Shown here piece after piece: positions 52,848 through 62,000 of a stretch of DNA of 64,000 bases (the stretch's first letter is position 1; each line of letters opens with the position of its first letter). The position numbers and the translations under genes were made by a program. Below the pieces are notes generated by a model. It saw nothing but the letters and a program-made list of their open reading frames with translations, searched no databases and was not told where the DNA came from. The stretch comes from JBDKLC01 sp040384865 (GTDB lineage: Bacteria > Patescibacteriota > Minisyncoccia > Phycocordibacterales > CAIZLB01): NCBI GenBank assembly GCA_040384865.1, contig JAZKIM010000006.1, forward strand, positions 3,510 to 67,509, in the 5' to 3' direction.

Positions 52848-53591
52848 ATGGAATTACTAACCCCGAAGGAAAAACGCATCTTGGGTGCTTTATATAAATT
52901 AGGTGAGTCCCCTATTAGTAAGATATCCAAAGAAATCTTGCTTAATAGAACTGCTCTCTATCACACGATCGAAGAGCTTCTTAAAAAAGGATTGGTGACA
53001 AAGATTACAAAAGAAGGAGGTGCTTTCTTTCAAGCAATTTCTCAAGACGAGTACAGAAGCTGGGCAAAGAGAAAAATCAGCTCCCTCACAGAAGAAACAT
53101 CAAATCTGGGCGACTGGCTAAATAATCAGCAACAGCAACTCCCTACTCTGTATTCTGATATTCGATACTTTGAAGGGGTTGAGAGCGTTAAGAATCTTTA
53201 TGAAGACAGCTGGCGAGAAAACAAAGATAAGAAAATTTATTGCATTACCGATTATGACAAAGCATATGACACGTTAAATAACTTTCTTGAACAAGAATAC
53301 TTCCCTGATAGAGTGAAGAGAGGGATTTCTATTAAAAGCTTACTTCCTCAAAGCACTTCTGGAAAAAGAGATATTTCTAGATCAAAAGAACTTCTTCGGG
53401 ATATGCGTTTCTTAAATACATTCAAAGATTTAGGAATTGAGCTAAATATCTATGGGTCGAAAGTCTCAATTGTTGCCTTTGATAAAAAGAAACCTTCCGG
53501 TGTCATAATCAAAAATGAAATAATTGCAAAAGCATTCAAAAATATCTTTGAATCACTATGGGCAACAACAAAACCTATAAAGTCAGAATAA
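52848..53591 (+). CDS. TrmB-family transcription regulator
   Basis: 247 aa. The N-terminal winged helix (LTPKEKRILGALYKLGESPI, NRTALYHTIEELLKKGLVTK) is followed by a coiled segment and a phospholipase-D-like TrmB C-terminal domain (about 100-245). TrmB proteins are sugar- or ligand-responsive regulators that are common in archaea and CPR. TTGACA upstream (52814) suits a promoter. The stop region is part of a boundary repeat. Confidence 0.8.
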   Translation: MELLTPKEKRILGALYKLGESPISKISKEILLNRTALYHTIEELLKKGLVTKITKEGGAFFQAISQDEYRSWAKRKISSLTEETSNLGDWLNNQQQQLPTLYSDIRYFEGVESVKNLYEDSWRENKDKKIYCITDYDKAYDTLNNFLEQEYFPDRVKRGISIKSLLPQSTSGKRDISRSKELLRDMRFLNTFKDLGIELNIYGSKVSIVAFDKKKPSGVIIKNEIIAKAFKNIFESLWATTKPIKSE

Positions 53592-53638
53592 ACACCATTA
53601 CTATGCCCTATCGGAATCTTATTATAACTTTGCTGAAT
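53579..53638 (+). repeat. tRNA-His-like boundary repeat, copy 4 (subtype B)
   Basis: AAGTCAGAATAA (including the TrmB-like stop codon) leads to CCCTATCGGAATCTTATTAT and AACTTTGCTGAAT. Very similar to the copy at 51909 and, in the right half, to the copy at 54259. Confidence 0.65.
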
Positions 53639-53681
53639 AGAGATATTTGTACCAATTCAATAAAAAATCAATATCTTAGCC

Positions 53682-54230
53682 TTACAAATTCTTAGATCTA
53701 TAGACAAAGATGCTGACAATAAGAGCAAGAACACCTAAAGCAATAAAAATCTCTCTGAAGCCAAAGTTTTGTATCAGGACTGTTCCTATAAGAGCGGCCA
53801 TTCCAGTAATAATATATGCAACTGATTGCAGGTCTGCCCATTGAATCGAAGAGTCTTCCTTATTAACATGTTTCGTATACAGGGCATCAAATGCTGGCAT
53901 ACTCAACGCACTCCCAATACTCATTAACACCAAACCCACCAATAAAGAAATATTAGAAAGTGAAAGACCAATTACAACAAAAGATACTCCCTTCACAGCA
54001 TATCCCGATGCAATCAACTTTTTCTTTTCTGAATAACGAGTTTCAAATTTTCCTAAAAAGAAAAGAAAGATTCCTGTGAGAATTGAAAATAAAGCCAATG
54101 AAGAACCGGCAAAGAGGAAACTACCATTCAGAGACTGAATATAAGTTACATAAAACGGAGTAAAGATTGCCCCAATAAATGTCATCGTCGAGCTAACAAC
54201 AATCATTATTTTAAGTTCTTTTTGAAACAT
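53682..54230 (-). CDS. Half-length MFS-type membrane protein
   Basis: 182 aa with six membrane helices, half of a normal major-facilitator transporter (about 400 aa, 12 helices). GKFETRYSEKKKLIASGYAV resembles the conserved cytosolic loop 2-3 of the MFS fold. It may act as a dimer, or be a truncated gene. A -10 TATAAT (54237-54242) ends 6 bases before the ATG, so expression as a leaderless unit is likely. Confidence 0.65.
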   Translation of the reverse strand: MFQKELKIMIVVSSTMTFIGAIFTPFYVTYIQSLNGSFLFAGSSLALFSILTGIFLFFLGKFETRYSEKKKLIASGYAVKGVSFVVIGLSLSNISLLVGLVLMSIGSALSMPAFDALYTKHVNKEDSSIQWADLQSVAYIITGMAALIGTVLIQNFGFREIFIALGVLALIVSIFVYRSKNL

Positions 54231-54258
54231 CGCTAAATTATAGCGTATGTACCTGTAG

Positions 54259-54306
54259 ATATCTAAGCGTGGGCAGCTATCCGAATCTTATTATAACTTT
54301 AGTCGA
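54259..54306 (+). repeat. tRNA-His-like boundary repeat, copy 5 (subtype B)
   Basis: ATCTAAGCGTGGGCAGCTAT then CCGAATC match the tRNA-His flank and 3' end (ATCTAATCGTGGGCGACTAT, GGGAATC; 55699-55726) with few differences. TTATTATAACTTT follows as in the other subtype B copies. Confidence 0.7.
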
Positions 54307-54382
54307 ACACATGAGTACGATCGACAGCCTGTTTAGGTCACTTAAAAAGATTAAGACCTTCAAGATTTAAAATATGATGGAA

Positions 54383-55624
54383 TTAAATTCTTTCCATTGT
54401 CACTAGATAAATTAACTCTCCATTCGAAGTGAATGATTGGATCAGGTCATTAGTTTTTACTGGCCACCCTGGCGTGAAGTTAAAATCCCGTACCGCGACA
54501 CCGCAAAGACCTGATCTTGGATAAGCATCCGTCTCTTGTTTCATTGTTATCTTTCCATTGTCTACTGAGTAAACTGAAGTAAGCGGAGGCATTCCAGATA
54601 TTGAAAGTGATGCCTTATCCATAGCCAGGTTCGAAACCGTCCATCTATACTTACCCTGATCATTGAAAAAGTAATACTGGTATTTTTCATGCAGAGCATC
54701 ATCAGGGTCAGGAACCAACCCTGGCTTTATATATGAATAGGTCCGACTCCAGTCTCCGATAACGTCTTCAGCCTGGCATAATCTATAATCTTCTTTACTC
54801 AAAACTATTTTTTGAGTATCCGTTCTAGGTTCAGTCGTCTCTTGAGAACTTGAATTCCCTTCGTCTATTATCATTCTACAAATATCTGCAACAGTATTCC
54901 CGTTTTTATCCCGATTTAAAACACCCTCCGTCTCAATTGTTGGGTCAATTGTTAAACCTTTTATACACTCTTCTCTTGCCATAGCATCATTAAAATGATC
55001 GGAGCGGTACAATACACCCTTAGTTAAATAAGCCTGCGCGGTGACACCTGGCAACACTTTAGTGCTAGTAATTTCATTAAGCACCTCTATTGCCTTTATC
55101 TTATTACCACTGGAGTAATATTGTTGTGCTACAAAAAACTTCCCCTCCATGTTTTTATATTCTTGATAGTCTGTCCAAAGAGGAAGAAGGAATACTACAA
55201 ATGCGACCAGAACTCCCCAACCAAAATGCTTAAAACCATTCGACTCTTTTACCTCTTTTTTCACTAGCTCAGAACTACCGTTGTTTATTTCAGCAAAGGC
55301 ACGATTAATCTTTTCAATATCCCATCCACCCTGCATATTTAATAATTGGATTATTTCATCTTCCCTCTTTCCCTTGCTCTGCTGATCTTTAATAAAATTC
55401 ATCAGTTCCGGGTATATTGAAACTTCTGTTCTCTTTTTTATTTTAGATTTCCACCCCAAGTATATCCATATCGAAAATGAAAAAATTGATGCGAGAAAAA
55501 AAGCACGCATTAAACCAACACTAACTACAAGAGCCTCCGATGTTCCATATAGGTCGTAATACAGCCAACCACCAACACGAGCAACGATACCGAGACCAAG
55601 AATAAACCAGGCGGCCTTAATCAT
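54383..55624 (-). CDS. Membrane protein with TPR-like region, unknown
   Basis: 413 aa from the ATG at 55624 (MIKAAWFILGLGIVARVGGW); in-frame upstream codons would run into the tRNA region. Two membrane helices are near the N-terminus, a third about residue 155 (HFGWGVLVAFVVFLLPLW). A helical repeat region (YSSGNKIKAIEVLNEI, ARECIKGLTIDP-like) looks TPR-like, and a C-terminal beta domain of about 130 residues follows. A TATAAT 9 bases before the ATG (55634-55639) suggests a leaderless mRNA. It is the module closest to tRNA-His. Confidence 0.6.
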   Translation of the reverse strand: MIKAAWFILGLGIVARVGGWLYYDLYGTSEALVVSVGLMRAFFLASIFSFSIWIYLGWKSKIKKRTEVSIYPELMNFIKDQQSKGKREDEIIQLLNMQGGWDIEKINRAFAEINNGSSELVKKEVKESNGFKHFGWGVLVAFVVFLLPLWTDYQEYKNMEGKFFVAQQYYSSGNKIKAIEVLNEITSTKVLPGVTAQAYLTKGVLYRSDHFNDAMAREECIKGLTIDPTIETEGVLNRDKNGNTVADICRMIIDEGNSSSQETTEPRTDTQKIVLSKEDYRLCQAEDVIGDWSRTYSYIKPGLVPDPDDALHEKYQYYFFNDQGKYRWTVSNLAMDKASLSISGMPPLTSVYSVDNGKITMKQETDAYPRSGLCGVAVRDFNFTPGWPVKTNDLIQSFTSNGELIYLVTMERI

Positions 55625-55709
55625 TATGTTTTTATTATAACCTAAAGTTCCATACTCCATCCAAGTTCGCCTATTTAATTCACACATACTCCACCAACAT
55701 CTAATCGTG

Positions 55710-55782
55710 GGCGACTATCGGGAATCGAACCCGAATCGAGAGTTCCACAAACTCCAGTGTTAACCTTTACACCATAGTCGCC
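55710..55782 (-). tRNA. tRNA-His (GUG)
   Basis: Read on the minus strand: G-1, acceptor GCGACTA/TAGTCGC, D arm GTGT...ACAC, anticodon stem GGAGT/ACTCT with loop TTGTGGA (anticodon GTG), T arm TCGGG/CCCGA with TTCGATT, and discriminator C73. The extra G-1 facing C73 is the histidine identity mark. CCA is not encoded. Its 3' end faces the accessory array, and its last about 20 bases resemble the boundary repeats there. Confidence 0.95.
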
Positions 55783-55848
55783 ATGTATTTTGCCGTTGCA
55801 TGAAATTTCTCTTTTCGAAAACCTCACCAAGACAGCACCGCCGCCGTA

Positions 55849-56409
55849 CTACGAATAGCTCGGCGGCGTCTCAGTTATACCAGATAAATGGTTAGAAAGT
55901 CTAGCGAGAGCATAAAGAAGCGATGAGAGACGGTTGAGATATGCGAGGGTTGTCGGGCCAACAAGGGTCCCTTCTTCGTGGACTTGCACTACCCGTCTCT
56001 CCGCTCGACGCGCAATAGTACGAGCGAAATCAAATTTAGCAGCAAGCTCTGTACCTCCTGAAATAAAGAATGATTTGATAGGGGGTAACATCTTTTCAGC
56101 CGTATCTATAATCTGCTCCACCCTCTTTACCTTCTCCTCAGCAAGACCTTTAGGAAACCCTGCCACCTCAGCTTGAATGATGAAAAGTGTTTCTTGAACT
56201 CCATGAACAATAGATTCAAAAGTGACAAGGTTTCCATCAATTTCAATTGAGACTTTAGCATTTGCACTCAAAACCTTCACAAGACCGAGGAATGAATTGA
56301 TTTCATCAAGACCACCTAAGGCCTCTGCTCGAGCAGAACTCTTTGAAATTCTTTGATCACAACCAAATGTCTTTGTGGTTCCCCCATCCCCTTTTCGCGT
56401 GTAAAGCAT
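55849..56409 (-). CDS. PduO-type cob(I)alamin adenosyltransferase
   Basis: 186 aa. TRKGDGGTTKTFGCDQRISK is the ATP-binding N-terminus; GGTELAAKFDFARTIARRAE and YLNRLSSLLYALARL are the conserved trimer/active-site helices. It makes adenosylcobalamin from cob(I)alamin and ATP. No B12-dependent enzyme is in the window; a ribonucleotide reductase elsewhere is a possible client. An Asn-Arg pair in YLNRLSS is intact. Confidence 0.9.
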   Translation of the reverse strand: MLYTRKGDGGTTKTFGCDQRISKSSARAEALGGLDEINSFLGLVKVLSANAKVSIEIDGNLVTFESIVHGVQETLFIIQAEVAGFPKGLAEEKVKRVEQIIDTAEKMLPPIKSFFISGGTELAAKFDFARTIARRAERRVVQVHEEGTLVGPTTLAYLNRLSSLLYALARLSNHLSGITETPPSYS

Positions 56410-56414
56410 GACTG

Positions 56415-57224
56415 TTATCTAAAAAGAAACGATAATGGTCCATTTTGATCAATGATATCCCTAATGGCACTGTAATGAACAAACACTTCTTGAACACCTG
56501 CGGCATAAGCTGCAACCTGATATTCCTGGAAGATGATAATTAAGCCGGTATCAGCAAACATGAAGGAAGAGAAGTTTTCCTTGTCTGGTGTGGTTCCTGA
56601 TGTAATTTGCGGATAGATATTTTCATCACTGCCGATCTTTTTCTGAAGTTCCGCTCTGGTATACGAAGAGATTCGCTGCAGGTAATCGCTGGAAGAAAAT
56701 ACATCATCAAGAGTTACTTCCATTCCTGTTGAGGTGTTGTAGTTCAATGTCTCGATGAAGTGTCCTGGATGTGCAGCCCCTGATTCAAAGAACGATTCAA
56801 TCAAACGAATTGAAATCAAATTCGGAATAGTGGTATTTGGCTGAATTGAGTAGGTGACATCAAGAGTACTTAGTCCCGATCCAGGAAGAGAATCACTAAC
56901 GTCGTTATTTGATTTCTTAAAATCAGAAATTAATTCATTTATATTTGTAGAAATAGATTTATTGATTTTTATTTGAGCATCGGAACGAGTCAATCCAGAC
57001 AACTGCGGATAGATAACATTAATACTATAACCGGCTTTACTATTTTCATCTTTTATTATCTTACTAGTCACTACCATCTTTTGTTCAAGTGTCGGAGGGG
57101 TTGTTGTCGCAACCTCATCAGTCTGTGATTGCTCCTTTGTTTTTGGGACAAAAACAATTACCAAGATTATAGCGATTACTATAATACCGACCGAAATCCA
57201 AGTGCGTGATGTATGTGTAGCCAT
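56415..57224 (-). CDS. DUF3298/DUF4163 membrane-anchored protein (RsiV-like)
   Basis: 269 aa. One N-terminal membrane helix (ISVGIIVIAIILVIVFV, 11-27) and then a secreted domain: YSINVIYPQLSGLTRSDAQI (DUF4163-like), GAAHPGHFIETLNYNTSTGM, VTLDDVFSSSDYLQRIS and VQEVFVHYSAIRDII (DUF3298). The fold occurs in RsiV, which binds lysozyme, and in many proteins of unknown role. It abuts the adenosyltransferase gene (5 bases). Confidence 0.85.
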   Translation of the reverse strand: MATHTSRTWISVGIIVIAIILVIVFVPKTKEQSQTDEVATTTPPTLEQKMVVTSKIIKDENSKAGYSINVIYPQLSGLTRSDAQIKINKSISTNINELISDFKKSNNDVSDSLPGSGLSTLDVTYSIQPNTTIPNLISIRLIESFFESGAAHPGHFIETLNYNTSTGMEVTLDDVFSSSDYLQRISSYTRAELQKKIGSDENIYPQITSGTTPDKENFSSFMFADTGLIIIFQEYQVAAYAAGVQEVFVHYSAIRDIIDQNGPLSFLFR

Positions 57225-57295
57225 GGATATAGTATATCAAAATGAAAAAATGCACGGGGTGGGTACCAAGCATTTCTTCATTCTAACTTTATTTG

Positions 57296-57378
57296 TGCGC
57301 GGGAGAGGACTTGAACCTCCACACCCGTAAGGGCATAACCACCTCAAGGTTACGTGTCTACCGTTTCACCACCCGCGC
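57296..57378 (-). tRNA. tRNA-Leu (GAG)
   Basis: Read on the minus strand: acceptor GCGCGGG/CCCGCGC, D arm with GGTAGAC, anticodon stem TAACC/GGTTA with loop TTGAGGT (anticodon GAG), a long variable arm (TGCCCTTACGGGTGT) typical of Leu, T arm GGAGG/CCTCT-like with TTCAAGT, and A73. CCA is not encoded. Confidence 0.93.
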
Positions 57379-57533
57379 GCATATTTGTCAAAAGCCCTCA
57401 CTAGGGAGTCCCCACTATACCTAAAATTCCATTCACTTTCAACCATTTTCTTCTTAAAAAGATTTTTACTTTTTCGTAATACATACCCGACTTTAGTATT
57501 CTGGATTCTCTCCTACAACGTTTCAACTTTTGT

Positions 57534-57571
57534 AATCAAAAAAGCCCGCTCTAAAGCGGGCTTTTTTGATT
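57534..57571. terminator. Palindromic terminator downstream of rplS
   Basis: A 38-base perfect palindrome with AAAAAAGCCCGC and GCGGGCTTTTTT arms around CTCTAAAG. It ends rplS on the minus strand and can act in both directions. Confidence 0.92.
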
Positions 57572-57578
57572 CTAGAAA

Positions 57579-58040
57579 CTACTCAGCTTTCGGTTCCGCA
57601 GATGTCGCAACCTCAATCGGAGCTTCATCTACCTCTTCTTCCTTAACATCAGTATTGTTTCCACTCATCATTTCCATCTTCATTCGCTTACTAATCTCTT
57701 TAGCAGCCTTATCTCGAATGTAGTAAAGCTTAGCTCGTCGTACCTTAGCTCGCTTTGTCACCTCAATCTTGTCGATAGACGGAGAGTAAAGAGGAAAGAT
57801 TCGTTCTACGCCATATCCTCCTGACATCTTTCGTACGGTAAAAGTCGCACCAGCTTCTGCTCCATGCTTTCGAGCAAGGACAAGACCTTCAAACATCTGA
57901 ATTCGAGTCTTTCCTTTTTCCTGGATCTTTTGGTGAACCTTAACAGTGTCGCCAGAGCGCATATCAAGATTCTTACGAGAGTCTCGATTGATGGTCGCAA
58001 GAACGACTGCCTTTTTTGTTGGTATTTTAGCTGCTGTCAT
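57579..58040 (-). CDS. rplS: Ribosomal protein bL19
   Basis: 153 aa from the ATG at 58040 (MTAAKIPTKKAVVLATINRD); longer in-frame starts reach 58079. DMRSGDTVKVHQKIQEKGKT, GLVLARKHGAEAGATFTVRK and YGVERIFPLYSPSIDKIEV are diagnostic. The C-terminus has an acidic tail of about 35 residues (DVKEEEVDEAPIEV) beyond the usual length. Located at the subunit interface. Confidence 0.95.
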   Translation of the reverse strand: MTAAKIPTKKAVVLATINRDSRKNLDMRSGDTVKVHQKIQEKGKTRIQMFEGLVLARKHGAEAGATFTVRKMSGGYGVERIFPLYSPSIDKIEVTKRAKVRRAKLYYIRDKAAKEISKRMKMEMMSGNNTDVKEEEVDEAPIEVATSAEPKAE

Positions 58041-58109
58041 ATAGGGCATCAATATAACAAAAGGTGGAGGTTTTGGCAAATATTTCCCCTTTCAGATATT
58101 CGACCCGAG

Positions 58110-58847
58110 TTAAAAAGACTTAACCGCCTCTAAGAAATCTGTAGGTTGCGGTGCTTCAAACATATGAGTTTTACCATCAATGTCCTCTATTTCAATGGAG
58201 CGGGCATGTAGCGCAAGGCGCTTAAAACCGAGAGCCTCTGGATGATTAGCGGCATAAAGAGAGTCACACACCACAGGGTGGTTTATAGCCTTAAAATGGA
58301 CACGTATTTGGTGCGTACGGCCAGTTCGAGGGTAGGCTTCTATATACGAAAAATTCATCGGTATCTCATGCGGCTTACTCACACCGCCATCAATTCGACC
58401 GAGCACTTTGTAATCGGTCACCGCTGGGCGCATATCCCCTCTTGCTTCACGCTGGGCAGACCACTTACGAAAGTCGCTTCGGCTTCGGCCAATCGGACGG
58501 TCAATCGTTCCTTTGTCTTCTTTAACCAATCCCCAGACAACAGCGTTATATACCTTACGAACCTCTCGTTCCTGAAACTGTTTTTTAAGATATTCAAAAG
58601 ATTCCTGTGTTTTGGCAATAACCATGACGCCGGAAGTTTCTCGATCAAGACGATGAACAATGCCTGGTCTGTATATGACAGTGCCGTCTTGAAGGATCAT
58701 TGGTTCTCCTACTTCCTTGATAGCAGGATAGTTTTTAAGAAGCCAGTCCGCCAGCGAAGGTTCTTTTGTCTTACCGTCACCATGCACAACTAAACCGGCT
58801 GGTTTGTTAACAGCAAGGATGTGTTTGTTTTCAAAGATGACAGTCAT
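58110..58847 (-). CDS. RluA-family rRNA/tRNA pseudouridine synthase
   Basis: About 245 aa from MTVIFENKHILAVNKPAG; ATG codons at 58871 and 58880 and a TTG at 58901 are also possible starts. The catalytic HRLDRETSGVMVIAKT with the Asp, NAVVWGLVKEDKGTIDRPIG and YPRTGRTHQIRVHFKAINHP are conserved. No S4 domain is present. Substrate (RluD/RluC/RluA type) cannot be fixed. Divergent from tRNA-Val. Confidence 0.92.
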   Translation of the reverse strand: MTVIFENKHILAVNKPAGLVVHGDGKTKEPSLADWLLKNYPAIKEVGEPMILQDGTVIYRPGIVHRLDRETSGVMVIAKTQESFEYLKKQFQEREVRKVYNAVVWGLVKEDKGTIDRPIGRSRSDFRKWSAQREARGDMRPAVTDYKVLGRIDGGVSKPHEIPMNFSYIEAYPRTGRTHQIRVHFKAINHPVVCDSLYAANHPEALGFKRLALHARSIEIEDIDGKTHMFEAPQPTDFLEAVKSF

Positions 58848-58893
58848 CTCTGATGGTAGTTCATTCAACATGAAAACCATACTAGCATGGAAT

Positions 58894-58921
58894 TGAAACA
58901 AATCGAGATTTGATGTATGCT
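58894..58921 (+). promoter_or_regulatory. Promoter of tRNA-Val
   Basis: TTGAAA (58894-58899), 16-base spacer, TATGCT (58916-58921). The tRNA starts 10 bases after the -10 box. Confidence 0.6.
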
Positions 58922-58930
58922 GGCTTCCAC

Positions 58931-59003
58931 GGGAGATTAGCTCAGTTGGTAGAGCAACTCATTTACACTGAGAAGGTCACAGGTTCGAGTCCTGTATCTC
59001 CCA
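58931..59003 (+). tRNA. tRNA-Val (UAC)
   Basis: Acceptor GGGAGAT/ATCTCCC, D arm GCTCAGTTGGTAGAGC, anticodon loop TTTACAC (anticodon TAC), T arm CACAGGTTCGAGTCCTGT, discriminator A73. CCA is not encoded. Confidence 0.95.
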
Positions 59004-59011
59004 CAACACTC

Positions 59012-62000
59012 TTACTTGCCCGTAGTTACTGTCACAGCACCCGAAGTACCAACGCCTCCTGCTGCGTTATATGCTTTAGCCGAGAAAGACGTAGTCTTAC
59101 TTGGACTGTTCGGTGCTTTCCAAGCACAAGAATAAGGACTTGTAGTGTCGGTACATGTGACTTTCGGTCCAGCGTAAAATTCAACCTTAGTAACACCCAC
59201 ACTGTCAGAAGCACTAGCCTGGATAGTTACAGTGGAGCCTTTGGCAACAATAGCTCCACTCACCGGGCTTGTGATCGAAACGGTCGGAGAAGACGGGGTA
59301 GGATTCGGTACAGGATTTGGCAAAGGACTCGGTGAAGAAGGGGCGCTTCCTAAAGGGAGCTCAAATGTATACTGTAGGGAATTATCAGCATTATCACTCG
59401 CAATAATTCGTAATGTGATTTTTCCGCTAGCAGTACTGCTTGATATACCCGCCTGATATACAGCACCGGCTGAAGTTACCGACAACGGTATGAAGTTAGT
59501 TCCGTCTACTGAATAACTAACTAATACGGATTTCATTGAGCCGCCTACAGGGTCAAACTCTAGCTCTATTGTGTTAGAGACCGCCGGATCATACACATCA
59601 CTTCGGGCACCCTTGCTAAAATAATAAAGCCTTTTAATGGTGGGAGGATTTGGATCAGCAAGAGTTGTGTCGAAGGATGCCACCACCGATCCTGTCAAAT
59701 TCTGCGATTGGTTTTGATAAGGGAAAGAAGCACTAAACTCGTACTTACCCGACGAAGGCAAGTTAACTGTAGACAGAACGTCAGAATCATAGTTAACGCA
59801 GGCCAAACCTGTTAGGCCCACACAGGCCTTAAGAGAGCCCGTTGATACTGTGAGACCGTCTTTTTTTATAACAAAAGGAATCTGATCATTCTCACCTGTG
59901 GCATAATCTTGCCGAAGAATAGGAGTAACAGGACCTTTAAAGTTTGCTAAGATTTTAAGTATATTTGGACTGTTTTGGAACTTTGCAAACCACACACTCG
60001 GTCCTAAGCCCAGATATACTTTAGTGCCTGTAAGTGGAGAGATTATTGATGGATCTATTGGGTAAAAAGTAGAGGAAATAAACGGGAAGCGACTATTGGT
60101 TGCAAAATCAATGTAAGGAGACTTGAATACTGAGGGACATGCTCCAGTTGACGGACAACCATGCCTAAACTGATTTGACACAAAAGCAGCAAAATAACCT
60201 GGAGGACGCATCGTATAAATTGTTTGAGTATAAGGCAATGTAAGTGCCCCAGGTCCATTTCCGGAACACGACATACTTTTATAATCTAGGAAATGAATAT
60301 ACGGAGTCATATTACAATCTTCTAGATCAGGATACTCAGTAGTTCCGGCAGGTCTATTCTCATCGAACTGTACGGTATAACTTTTAAGGTCAGAAGGACT
60401 GTTGGTAAACGTCATACCCCTGCTAATCCCTTTAGATTCTGCATACAGATAGTAGAAATCTTCTCTCGTTTCAGTAGAATTATGAGCACTCGTTGGAGCC
60501 TTAACTAAGTAATTGGTGCTTAGATCAGACACATAAATACTTTTTATAGTGCCGGGAAGATGGACACCTAAGGCCGAAATAAATCCAAAAAAACTTTGAT
60601 TTGTTGGTAGATGAATAAACTCAAGGCTGCCAGATACTGTACTGAGAGTATTATTGTTTTTATCTTTTGGAATGAACTGAATCAAGTGTTTTGCTTCACT
60701 AATACTTACAGGAAGTGTTGTGGAACCAGTCAAGCCATCAACGGTCACACCTTCCTTAAATACAAACCTGCGACGATCATCAGGACTCATTGGATAATCA
60801 ATCATAATGTCGTAAGGGCCCATAGAGTCCAGATAAAATATTTTTGGGTTAGAATCTAATGACACTCCAATAGGCCACCGATTATTACGATTAATTATAG
60901 TTATCTTAGGTACTGCCTGAAAAACAGTGCCGCTGGTCTCCTTTATTGCCAGAACATAATTTTTAATAAAAGTGACATATATATCGAAACGATAAAAATT
61001 ATTGGAAAGAGTGAGCGTACCGCCATGGACGGCGTTTTCTGCTTTACTGTTGTCCGCAGTAAAGTAGGTGTCTAATGTGGTTGTACTTCCACGCAGAGCA
61101 ACGACAGTAGGAGAGCCTGTATTATAAATTACACCGTATGGAGAATATATTATTGATTGTTTGACATTAAGAGTTTGATCAATATCCGTACGTTTATTCA
61201 CAAGAGTAACTTTGAGAGTTTTAGACGTCCATGATGAAAGCGCTGGACTATCGACTCCGTAGTCTAGAGTGCCGGGAGTAACCAAAAGAGTTGGTGTGAC
61301 GGTTATAAAAACTGGAATAGTGCTTTTCCGTACCCCATTCTCGTTCAGATAGATAGCGCTTACATAGTTTCCAGGTTTGACCACATCATTGTCAACACTA
61401 ATAGTTGCTTGGAAAGTATCGGTGGTTTTATTGGCAACATTTAAAGTAGCTTTATCAAAGCTAAAGGTAATACCGGGTGTCGACGTACTGAAGCTTAGAC
61501 TAAGATTACCCGTACTGGTGTCCTTAGGAGTGACAGAGAAGCTTTTATTTGTAAGGCTATTTTTCCTGCTTGGGTCGGTTGTTAAACTCCAGAAAATAGG
61601 CGTAGAGAAAGCATTAGTAGTCAGTGATAGGGCAGCTTTAACGTCTACCTCACCTGTGCCCTGATCGTTATAGGTCATGCCGAGATTCTTGGCGGTATAC
61701 TTTAAAGAAACTTTTATCTGATCCGGAGTGTATAGAGGATTGGCTTGTTTTATTAAAGCCACTACTCCCGCCACGTGTGGTGTGGCCATTGAGGTGCCGG
61801 AGATACGAACATGCTTAGTATCAAAACATGTTGGAGATGTCGAGAACGCATTTCCCCATTTGGCAGCACAAATGAGGTAGCCCGGAGCGGCAATATCTGG
61901 TTTTTGTAAATCAACACCATTCCAGATCACTGGACCGCGAGAAGAAAATCCGGTAATTGGGTAAGTACATTGACCACCAGTTTGTGACGTTTTGCAGGCG

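Noticed and set aside
58910..59335. A 141-codon plus-strand ORF beginning before tRNA-Val.
   Set aside because: It reads through the tRNA-Val gene and then antisense to the subtilase gene, a typical spurious ORF over a tRNA.
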